Source: Bacillota bacterium
Lineage (GTDB): Bacteria; Bacillota; Clostridia; Lachnospirales; Lachnospiraceae
Length of the DNA stretch: 5,934 nucleotides
Reading direction: 5' to 3'
Assembly (NCBI GenBank): GCA_023387635.1
Contig: JAEWHU010000216.1
Span: forward strand, 1-5,934
Each line of letters begins with the position of its first letter. Position 1 is the stretch's first letter. The translations under genes and the position numbers were made by a program. Below are positions 1 through 5,934 of the stretch, piece by piece. The notes under the pieces were generated by a model. The model was not told the origin of the DNA, did not search any database, and saw only the letters and a list, made by a program, of their open reading frames with translations.

Positions 1-23
1 TTACATTAAAGTAATTGAATGTT

Positions 24-69
24 AAAAAATAAGATGAAGCAAAGAATCCCTTGCTTCATCTTATTTTTT
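24..69. terminator. Bidirectional intrinsic terminator downstream of the chemoreceptor gene
   Basis: Bases 24-42 pair perfectly with 51-69, giving a 19-bp stem around an 8-base loop (43-50). The stem core is GATGAAGCAA paired with TTGCTTCATC. The outer part is an A-run on the left and a T-run on the right, so a transcript from either strand ends in a GC-containing hairpin followed by a U-tract. The leftward chemoreceptor gene stops 48 bases away, so this is its likely Rho-independent terminator. By symmetry it could also end a rightward gene lying to the left of the window. A weaker outer pairing (11-21 with 81-96, with a 5-base bulge) flanks it. Confidence 0.9.
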
Positions 70-117
70 CATATTTTCTTCATTCAGTTTAATTACCTAT
101 TGCTATTTTTTTATAAT

Positions 118-1833
118 TTATATCTTAAACAATTGAACTAAATTGTTAAGTCGTAGTGCTGTATCTGCTTGACTTAAAGCTGCTACAGCGATTTGATCAA
201 GTGCAGCAACGGTTTCGTTCATTCCGTTTATAACTTGATCCGAATTATTAGAAGCATTATCCATATTATCTGCTATATTTGTTATAACCGAGGATATTTC
301 TTCGGTTTGGGCATTTAATTCCTCGGCCATTGCAGCAGTTTCTTGGGAAAATATATTTACAAAAACAGCATCTTTCTCATAAGAAACACCGGTATCTATT
401 AATAAATCATAATCTTTTGATACTCGTTCTTTTATAAATTCAAGTGTATCTTTCGAATTATTAGAAAGATTATCGAAAGATGTCTTAACATTTCCAACCA
501 CATCTTGTATTTCAGATACATAGGAATTGGATTGTTCGGCTAATTTTCTTATTTCATCTGCAACTACTGCAAATCCTTTTCCTGCTTCACCAGCTCTAGC
601 AGCTTCAATGGCAGCATTTAAAGCGAGTAAATTAGTTTGAGCTGCGATAGAAGCAATTGATTCAGCAATTATAGAGATTCGATTCACTACTTCTCCGTCT
701 TCAATAGCTTTTAGTATGTTGTCTTCTTTTTCTAATAATAAATCATCAGTAATTTTCTTTGAATTTTGGCCTTGTTCTTTTATCATCATAGCTCGTTCTT
801 TTATTTTTGTAGATTCGGAACTGCCATCTGTTGAGCTAGATGCAAGTTGAGCAACTCCGGAATTCACTTCCACGATGGTTGCAGATAATTCTCCGGTTGA
901 TACATTTATTCTTTGAATATTATCAACAATTTCTAATGTGTTATTTGATATAGTATCAAAAGTAGAATTTATTTCTTCTATAGTAGCAGATAATTCTTGA
1001 GAAGCAGAGGATACATCTCCAGATTCTTCAGTAATTTTAAGAAGTGTTGCCCTCATTTTTTCTCTAGCTTCTATTAAAGAATGAATCAGTTTACCTAATT
1101 CATCATTAGATTTCGGTGTTTCTATTTGGAAAGTTAAATCTCCATCTCCTAAAGCATTTGCAAAGGCTAGTCCCTTGTTAGTGGATGAAGTTATGTATTT
1201 TGAAAGTATTATTGCTGTTATAATACCAATTATCGAACCTACTAATAAAATAACAGATATAAAAATTGTGGCATTAAATCTAATTGCGTCGTTGGTAAGG
1301 GATTGCTCCTTAGCAAGAGTTTGTTCTAATTGTATTAAGCTTGCAATATCATTAAATACTAATGTCATTGGTTCCTTCAATTTACTAATGGTGTCACCCA
1401 CTAATCCCTTATTTGTACCTTTTGCAATTTCTAATACATTATCAAGTTCATTTCTGTATTCATCAATTCTTATCTTAAAATTATTCCATATAGATAGTTC
1501 TTCAGAAGATAATTCCCTAGTTTCAAATTCTATCATTATTTCATTATTAGTATTTCGTATGTCCATTATATTTTTCGATATAGAGTTTATAGTTTCATTA
1601 TCATTTGCTTGTTGTAGATATTGTAGTAATATTTCTTGATGGAGCAGATTGCTTCTAATTTCATGTAACTTGTCAATGCTTTGTAAGTTGTTGGAATATA
1701 TTTGGGTTGAATTTTTACCAACAAAATTTGTTGCAGATGCTCCTAAAGTGCCTACAACTATAAGGATAATAATAATACTAGTAAAAGCTAATATCATTTT
1801 TATTTTAATAGAACTATTTCTTATTATCTTCAT
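118..1833 (-). CDS. Methyl-accepting chemotaxis protein (transmembrane chemoreceptor)
   Basis: This is a complete 571-residue inner-membrane chemoreceptor. It would sense a ligand outside the cell and control the kinase CheA through CheW to bias flagellar rotation. A short basic N-terminus leads into TM1 (about 12-34). An extracellular helical domain of about 150 residues follows (35-185) and resembles the four-helix-bundle 4HB_MCP type. TM2 is at about 187-212, a HAMP linker at about 210-262, and the rest is a long cytoplasmic coiled coil. The hairpin tip that binds CheA/CheW is unmistakable at about 391-435, with AAQTNLLALNAAIEAARAGE, GKGFAVVADEIRKLAEQS and no disruption. Roughly 150 residues lie on each side of the tip, consistent with the long 44-heptad class usual in Firmicutes. 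Glu/Gln pairs such as QEL and EEI at 279-288 and 497-513 are plausible methylation sites. The C-terminus ends LVQLFKI, with no CheR-tethering pentapeptide. The ligand cannot be predicted. The start is supported by a TGAGGA site 5 bases upstream. Confidence 0.96.
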   Translation of the reverse strand: MKIIRNSSIKIKMILAFTSIIIILIVVGTLGASATNFVGKNSTQIYSNNLQSIDKLHEIRSNLLHQEILLQYLQQANDNETINSISKNIMDIRNTNNEIMIEFETRELSSEELSIWNNFKIRIDEYRNELDNVLEIAKGTNKGLVGDTISKLKEPMTLVFNDIASLIQLEQTLAKEQSLTNDAIRFNATIFISVILLVGSIIGIITAIILSKYITSSTNKGLAFANALGDGDLTFQIETPKSNDELGKLIHSLIEAREKMRATLLKITEESGDVSSASQELSATIEEINSTFDTISNNTLEIVDNIQRINVSTGELSATIVEVNSGVAQLASSSTDGSSESTKIKERAMMIKEQGQNSKKITDDLLLEKEDNILKAIEDGEVVNRISIIAESIASIAAQTNLLALNAAIEAARAGEAGKGFAVVADEIRKLAEQSNSYVSEIQDVVGNVKTSFDNLSNNSKDTLEFIKERVSKDYDLLIDTGVSYEKDAVFVNIFSQETAAMAEELNAQTEEISSVITNIADNMDNASNNSDQVINGMNETVAALDQIAVAALSQADTALRLNNLVQLFKI

Positions 1834-1838
1834 TTAAT

Positions 1839-1844
1839 TCCTCA
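1839..1844 (-). promoter_or_regulatory. Ribosome binding site of the chemoreceptor gene
   Basis: Read on the minus strand this is TGAGGA, followed by 5 bases (ATTAA) and the ATG at 1833-1831. It fixes the start just before the basic residues and TM1, as expected for this family. Confidence 0.8.
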
Positions 1845-1870
1845 TTTCATAGATTATTTGTATGAATACA

Positions 1871-1899
1871 ATATTAACCCAGAAAGCATATTATTGCAA
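1871..1899 (-). promoter_or_regulatory. Candidate sigma-A-type promoter for the chemoreceptor gene
   Basis: On the minus strand, TTGCAA (1899-1894) is followed by a 17-base spacer and TAATAT (1876-1871). Each hexamer matches the vegetative consensus (TTGACA/TATAAT) at four of six positions, and the spacing is ideal. Transcription would begin near 1864, giving a leader of about 30 bases that contains the ribosome binding site. I found no good match to the flagellar sigma-D consensus (TAAA, about 15 bases, GCCGATAT) on this strand, so control by the motility sigma factor is not apparent. In DNA this AT-rich, partial hexamer matches also occur by chance. Confidence 0.5.
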
Positions 1900-2187
1900 T
1901 AAGTCATCTGTCTGATTTTGACGAAAAACGATAAATTTTAGGAGGAATAATAAGGTTTTATAAAGAAAAATATTACTCTAAAAAGTATACATTTCATAAG
2001 ATTTAGGGCCAGATTAAGTATAGCTATTAATATATGACTGATATACATAAATAAGAATAAAATAATTAATCCTTTTTATCTTTACTATTTCTTTTTAATT
2101 CGTCACATATTTATATAAAATTAGTTTATACATGCAATAAATTGCCATAATTAAATGAAAAACAAGTAAACTTGCGATGTAAATAGC

Positions 2188-2216
2188 TTGTAACTGTGAT
2201 CGCTTTTCTATAACAT
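2188..2216 (+). promoter_or_regulatory. Weak candidate promoter for the protease gene
   Basis: TTGTAA (2188-2193), a 17-base spacer and TAACAT (2211-2216) give four of six matches in each hexamer. An alternative -10 box, TATAAC at 2209-2214, is closer to consensus but leaves only 15 bases of spacer. Transcription would start near 2222, about 100 bases before the protease ATG and upstream of the mini-ORF at 2265. A short inverted repeat GCGAT (2174-2178) and ATCGC (2199-2203) spans the -35 region. This is the best candidate I could find on the strand, but it is not strong. Confidence 0.3.
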
Positions 2217-2242
2217 TAATAACAACTTTATCCTGTTAATGT
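2213..2242. repeat. Inverted repeat overlapping the putative protease promoter
   Basis: ACATTAA at 2213-2219 is the exact reverse complement of TTAATGT at 2236-2242, with 16 bases between them. The left arm overlaps the candidate -10 box and the right arm falls in the predicted early transcript. It could be an operator for a dimeric regulator or a weak hairpin in the leader. It could also be chance, since seven-base AT-rich arms are not rare in such DNA. Confidence 0.3.
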
Positions 2243-2264
2243 AGGAAATTGGTAAAGGAGTGTG

Positions 2265-2291
2265 ATGAAGAGAAAAAGAAATATTATGTAA
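2265..2291 (+). CDS. Possible 8-residue upstream ORF (leader peptide or start-region remnant)
   Basis: A good ribosome site, AAAGGAG at 2254-2260, sits 4 bases before an ATG that opens MKRKRNIM and then stops (TAA, 2289-2291). A GTG at 2262 is directly in frame before it. The protease ATG lies exactly 60 bases downstream in the same frame. In both places AAGGA is followed by 5 bases and then ATGA, and both N-termini are rich in Lys and Arg (MKRKRNIM against MRKRKRII). A second in-frame stop at 2307 also separates them. This suggests either a translated leader that affects protease initiation or a decayed duplicate of the gene's own start. There is no direct evidence that it is translated, and Lys/Arg-rich starts are common in AT-rich genomes. 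Confidence 0.4.
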   Translation: MKRKRNIM

Positions 2292-2314
2292 CCATGGAAA
2301 CTATTTTAAGAAAG

Positions 2315-2319
2315 AAGGA
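2315..2319 (+). promoter_or_regulatory. Ribosome binding site that sets the protease start
   Basis: AAGGA lies 5 bases before the ATG at 2325. In-frame stops at 2289 and 2307 rule out any earlier start, and the resulting N-terminus is a textbook signal peptide, so this start is well supported. Confidence 0.75.
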
Positions 2320-2324
2320 CGAGG

Positions 2325-5300
2325 ATGAGAAAAAGAAAGCGTATAATATCCACCTTACTTGCTATAATATTAATTGCTACGGGCACAATGAGTCATATTA
2401 ATATTTTAGCTGTTGAGATCTTACCGCAACAAGAAAGCAATGTAAGTGTAATCACTAAACTAGAAGGTACAAAGAAACAAGAGGAATTAATTCAACAGAT
2501 TAATACATTCACCAGTTCCAAAGGAAAACATGATTTAGGATATTCTTCAGAGGATGTAGTAGAAATCATTGTTGAATTAAAAGAAGATTCACTTCTTGAT
2601 ACATATGTTAGTAGATTAGGTGTGAATAAAAGTCAGGTACAAGAAGAATTTGATGAATATGCTAAATCTAATACAGGAAAAGCTTTAAATAATCAACTTA
2701 TTAAAAATCAGGATATAGTTTTAAATAAAATTAAAATTCTAGATACTAAGCCTATAAGTACAATATATAGCTACACATCAGTACTTAATGGTTTTTCTAT
2801 TAAAGCTTCCTATGGTACGTTAGAAGGTATCAGAAATCTTCCAGAGGTAAAAAGTGCATATATTGCTCCAACCTATGAATTAATTCGTCCCACTATGACT
2901 GAGAGTATTCCATTTATTGGTGCAGATAAGACATGGACGGAACTAGGGTATCAAGGTGAAGGAACTGTTGTAGCAGTTATAGATACAGGTCTATATACTG
3001 ACCACGAAGCATTTGAGATTTTACCTACTTCCCCAAGAATAACAAAAGATGACATTAATAATATATTAGACAACCTAAAATTAAGTGCAGAAAGTTTTGG
3101 TGATTTAACAGCTGATAATGTGTTTATAAATAGTAAAATTCCATTTGTTTTTGATTACGCAGATAAGGATAGCATTGTTTCAGGTGCAGACTATCATGGT
3201 ACACATGTTGCAGGTACAGTTGCAGCATCCGGTTCTACGATTCCTAATGAAAATGGAATTAAAGGTGTTGCACCTGAAGCACAATTAGTTATATTAAAAG
3301 TGTTTGGCGATGTCGATTCGGGAGCTAGTACTGTTGATATATTAGCAGCTCTTGAAGATGCAACGAAACTTGGTGTTGATGTTATTAATATGAGCTTAGG
3401 ATCTGGAGCTGGATTTACATATGAGAGTGATTCAGGTATTGAAGAAGTATATAATAGAGTTGTGGAAGCTGGAATAAATCTAGTGGTTTCAGCAGGAAAT
3501 AGTTATAGTAGTAATTATAACAATGCCCTAGGTGGCTCCTTAATTACTAACCCAGATACTTCTGTAGTTGGTTCACCTTCTACATATGAAGCTTCACTGT
3601 CAGTAGCTAGTGTAAAGAATTCAGGTATGTTTATTGAAATGCTTCAAGCTGGTGGTAGGAATATTGCTTATACAGATAATGCATCAAAAAATGAGAAATT
3701 AGGAACCAAACTAGTAGGAACTCATGAATATGTTTTTGCAGGTTATGGTTCAAAACAAGAATTAGCTAAAGTGGATGTGAAAGGGAAAATAGCATTAATC
3801 AGTAGAGGAACTTTAACCTTTAATGATAAAAAGATAAATGCAGCTGCAGCAGGTGCATTGGGAGTTGTAATCTTTAATAATGTTGCAGGTAATATAAGTA
3901 TGGCAATTGATAACTATGACATCCCTGCAGTTTCCATTACTTCAGAAGATGGAAAATATCTTCTTAATTTAGTTGATAAAAAGTTGACAATTGATCCATC
4001 CATTAATATAAGTGTAGCTGGTCAAGCATCTGATTTTTCTTCATGGGGAGTAACACCTGATTTAAAATTAAAGCCAGAGATAGCAGCACCTGGAGAAGGT
4101 ATCTATTCATCTGTTGGTACGGGCTATGCAAGTATGAATGGTACATCCATGGCAAGCCCACATATTGCTGGTGCAACTGCTATTATGAAACAATATATAA
4201 AGGATACGTTTGGAGATTCATATACACCCCTAGAAAAAGAAATTTTAATTAATCAAATTCTAATGTCTACAGCAAAACCAGTAACCAATAGTGAGGGTAT
4301 TCCTTACTCACCACGTAAACAAGGTTCAGGTATGTTACAAGTCTATGGTGCTGTAACATCAAAAGCTTATCTATACGTTGAAGGTAAGGATAGAACAAAA
4401 ATAGAATTAGGTGATGATGTAGAGAAATTAGGTAATTATACGTTTGATTTTAGAGTAAAAAACATATCAGATACAAGCCTAAATTATATGATTAATACTG
4501 CTACTTTAACAGAAACTGTTAAGGATAATAGATTCATAGCAGAAACACCAACATTACTTGAACCAATTGTTACAATTAATTCAGTTGGTGGCATATTAGA
4601 AGGTAATCAGCTTACCGTAGGTCCTTCTGAGGACGTAAAAGTTGAAGTAACGATAACATTATCCGACGAGGATAAAGCTTATATTGATAGTAATTTTCCA
4701 AATGGTGAGTTTGTAGAAGGATTTGTTTACTTAAATAGTGAGGCCGATGTGAATTTATCTATACCATTCATGGGATTTTATGGTGATTGGACAAAAGCTC
4801 CAATTATGGATTATTCCTCATTGTATGAACTTGATTATTATTCACAGACGTCAAGTGAAGCTTATAATTTTGTTGTGGGAAAATATCCATATATATTAGG
4901 AGAGAATCTATTAGCTACATTAAATAGCATTTATGTGCCACTGGATAAGAATAAAATAGCAATATCACCTAATGGTGATGGGTATTTTGATAGTGTAGAT
5001 GCTGTTACTACAAGTTTACTTCGAAATGCAAGAACACTAAATTATACAATTACAGATAAAGATGGTAAAGTGATATATAATGAATTATCAGAGTATGAAA
5101 GAAAATCATATTATTTATCATCTAGAGGATTTATGAGTTATGCATTACATATGGATTCATGGAATGGATTAGATGGGGAAAATGTATTACCAGAGGATTC
5201 AACTTATACATACAAAATTACTGGTACACTTGATTATACTAAACATCCTATGAATAATGAAAAAGATTCCTGGGAATTTCCTGTTACCATTGATACTACT

Positions 5301-5934
5301 GTACCTATAATTCTAGGTTCCTCTAAGTATCTAAAAGATGATAAAGAATATATTGATGTAGAAGTATCAGATAATCAATATGTTGCTGCAGTAGCGTTAT
5401 ATACAATGGAAGGAAATGAATTTGGTGAGGAAATAGGTACTAGGTTTTTAAATGAAGACAACAAAGGCGCAGTATCAACTGTTACTTTTGAGATTACTAA
5501 TTACGAAGATTCTTTCTTTGGCTTCTCAGTAGTTGACTATGCTTTTAATGAAGGGTTATATGGAATCGACTATGATATAGATAGTATAGAATTAGATGAA
5601 GATGAATTAACATTGCAAGTGGGAGATGAAACTACATTAAATGTTATTTGTAACACTAATAGTGCTATTAGTGTTACATGGGATTCATCTAACCAAGAGG
5701 TAGCTTCTGTAACAGATGGGAATGTAAAAGCATTAGCCATTGGTGAAACTGTTATTACTGCTACAACACTTCTTGGTAAGACTGCTAGTTGTTTGGTTAA
5801 AGTTGTAGGAGAACCAAGTGTAGAGCCAAGTCCAAGTGTAGATCCAACCCCAAGTGTAGACCCAATACCAACAACGGAACCAACTGTGGCACCAACAACG
5901 GAACCAACTGTGGCACCAACAACGGAACCAACTG
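2325..5934 (+). CDS. Secreted S8 subtilisin-family serine protease, C5a-peptidase/lactocepin type, 3' end outside window
   Basis: The first 1203 residues are present and no stop is reached. It is a large exported serine endopeptidase that would cleave proteins outside the cell. The signal peptide has n-region MRKRKR, a hydrophobic core and probable cleavage after Ala29. An I9-like propeptide follows at about 76-185. The S8 catalytic domain spans about 194-675 with an intact triad: Asp220 in AVIDTG, His291 in HGTHVAGT and Ser608 in NGTSMASP. The oxyanion Asn392 is in SAGN. A PA domain (about 455-560, with KGKIALISRG and IPAVSIT) is inserted before the catalytic Ser. An Fn3-like domain at about 689-828 ends in the family's GFVYL and MGFYGDW block. 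Next come a module with SPNGDG (881-886), an Ig-like module (about 990-1081), a Big_2 domain (1083-1162) and a Pro/Thr/Ser/Glu repeat tail. The only two cysteines, 1109 and 1156, are both in Big_2. Related enzymes are often wall-anchored, but the C-terminus is not visible. The substrate is unknown. Confidence 0.95.
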   Translation, partial: MRKRKRIISTLLAIILIATGTMSHINILAVEILPQQESNVSVITKLEGTKKQEELIQQINTFTSSKGKHDLGYSSEDVVEIIVELKEDSLLDTYVSRLGVNKSQVQEEFDEYAKSNTGKALNNQLIKNQDIVLNKIKILDTKPISTIYSYTSVLNGFSIKASYGTLEGIRNLPEVKSAYIAPTYELIRPTMTESIPFIGADKTWTELGYQGEGTVVAVIDTGLYTDHEAFEILPTSPRITKDDINNILDNLKLSAESFGDLTADNVFINSKIPFVFDYADKDSIVSGADYHGTHVAGTVAASGSTIPNENGIKGVAPEAQLVILKVFGDVDSGASTVDILAALEDATKLGVDVINMSLGSGAGFTYESDSGIEEVYNRVVEAGINLVVSAGNSYSSNYNNALGGSLITNPDTSVVGSPSTYEASLSVASVKNSGMFIEMLQAGGRNIAYTDNASKNEKLGTKLVGTHEYVFAGYGSKQELAKVDVKGKIALISRGTLTFNDKKINAAAAGALGVVIFNNVAGNISMAIDNYDIPAVSITSEDGKYLLNLVDKKLTIDPSINISVAGQASDFSSWGVTPDLKLKPEIAAPGEGIYSSVGTGYASMNGTSMASPHIAGATAIMKQYIKDTFGDSYTPLEKEILINQILMSTAKPVTNSEGIPYSPRKQGSGMLQVYGAVTSKAYLYVEGKDRTKIELGDDVEKLGNYTFDFRVKNISDTSLNYMINTATLTETVKDNRFIAETPTLLEPIVTINSVGGILEGNQLTVGPSEDVKVEVTITLSDEDKAYIDSNFPNGEFVEGFVYLNSEADVNLSIPFMGFYGDWTKAPIMDYSSLYELDYYSQTSSEAYNFVVGKYPYILGENLLATLNSIYVPLDKNKIAISPNGDGYFDSVDAVTTSLLRNARTLNYTITDKDGKVIYNELSEYERKSYYLSSRGFMSYALHMDSWNGLDGENVLPEDSTYTYKITGTLDYTKHPMNNEKDSWEFPVTIDTTVPIILGSSKYLKDDKEYIDVEVSDNQYVAAVALYTMEGNEFGEEIGTRFLNEDNKGAVSTVTFEITNYEDSFFGFSVVDYAFNEGLYGIDYDIDSIELDEDELTLQVGDETTLNVICNTNSAISVTWDSSNQEVASVTDGNVKALAIGETVITATTLLGKTASCLVKVVGEPSVEPSPSVDPTPSVDPIPTTEPTVAPTTEPTVAPTTEPT
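5814..5867 (+). repeat. Three 18-base repeats encoding PSV(E/D)P-x hexapeptides
   Basis: Three consecutive in-frame 18-base units (5814, 5832, 5850) encode PSVEPS, PSVDPT and PSVDPI. All share CCAAGTGTAGA, with differences at the unit ends. They begin the proline-rich stalk directly after the Big_2 domain. Such tails usually act as extended spacers between an exported enzyme and the wall or a further domain. Confidence 0.85.
5868..5934 (+). repeat. Perfect 24-base tandem repeat encoding PTTEPTVA, cut by the window edge
   Basis: Two identical 24-base units (5868-5891 and 5892-5915) and the first 19 bases of a third encode PTTEPTVA. No base differs between copies, unlike the preceding 18-base units, so this array is recently expanded or homogenised. 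It continues the Pro/Thr-rich stalk of the protease. The total copy number lies beyond the window. Confidence 0.92.

Larger units (their letters stand above)
1834..2324. other. Divergent intergenic region between chemoreceptor and protease genes
   Basis: These 491 bases separate two genes that point away from each other. The left end carries the chemoreceptor promoter and ribosome site. The right end carries a weak candidate promoter, an inverted repeat, a mini-ORF and the protease ribosome site. The middle, about 1935-2185, is very AT-rich and I see no gene in it on either strand. It does contain an isolated AGGAGG at 1940-1945 with no ATG, GTG or TTG at a usable distance, and a small perfect inverted repeat GCAAT-AA-ATTGC at 2134-2145. 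I recognise no riboswitch or other structured RNA. The length is generous for two promoters, so regulator binding sites may be present. Confidence 0.7.

Noticed and set aside
1175..1639. 154-codon open frame on the plus strand
   Set aside because: It lies wholly antisense to the chemoreceptor's sensing domain and TM2. Its hydrophobic, low-complexity translation is what the reverse complement of that gene would give, and it matches no known family.
1649..1837. 62-codon open frame on the plus strand with a hydrophobic translation
   Set aside because: It is antisense to the chemoreceptor N-terminus and TM1. The hydrophobicity mirrors the TM1 codons, and no independent ribosome site or family match supports it.
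1918..1936. TTGACG as a -35 box and CGATAAAT as a -10-like or sigma-D-like element on the plus strand
   Set aside because: TTGACG has no -10 hexamer at 16-18 bases, and no TAAA lies about 15 bases upstream of CGATAAAT, so neither promoter type is satisfied.
2294..2401. 35-codon ORF beginning METILRKKDEDEKKK and overlapping the protease start in another frame
   Set aside because: It has no ribosome binding site, and most of its length is the out-of-frame reading of the protease signal peptide.
5934..5934. Open protease frame at the right edge as evidence of gene truncation
   Set aside because: The frame is intact through the last base and is cut by the window boundary, so it is incomplete here and not shown to be a pseudogene.

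Overview
The window is AT-rich DNA that looks like a low-GC, motile Gram-positive bacterium of the Clostridia, possibly Lachnospiraceae. That placement is an inference. It rests on base composition, strong AGGAGG-like ribosome binding sites, a chemoreceptor with a clostridial-type signalling domain, and a large secreted subtilisin-family protease of the Gram-positive cell-envelope type. I cannot assign a species.

Layout: positions 24-69 form a strong bidirectional intrinsic terminator. Positions 118-1833 (minus strand) encode a complete 571-residue transmembrane methyl-accepting chemotaxis protein that reads toward that terminator. Positions 1834-2324 are a divergent intergenic region of 491 bases. 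It holds the likely chemoreceptor promoter and, nearer the other gene, a weaker candidate promoter, an inverted repeat and a tiny upstream ORF. Positions 2325-5934 (plus strand) encode the first 1203 residues of a secreted S8 serine protease of the C5a-peptidase/lactocepin type. It has a signal peptide, an I9-like propeptide, a catalytic domain with an inserted PA domain, an Fn3-like domain, further Ig-like modules, a Big_2 domain and a Pro/Thr/Ser/Glu-rich repeat tail. The gene runs off the right edge, so its surface anchor, if any, is not visible.

The two genes are divergently transcribed and each appears to be a separate transcription unit. A secreted protease that releases peptides next to a receptor that senses small molecules is an appealing pairing, but only adjacency supports it. 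I see no mobile element, CRISPR array, tRNA, rRNA or clear novel system. The most unusual local signal is the upstream mini-ORF at 2265-2291. It lies exactly 60 bases before the protease start, in the same frame and with the same ribosome-site spacing, and it encodes a similar Lys/Arg-rich N-terminus before stopping.
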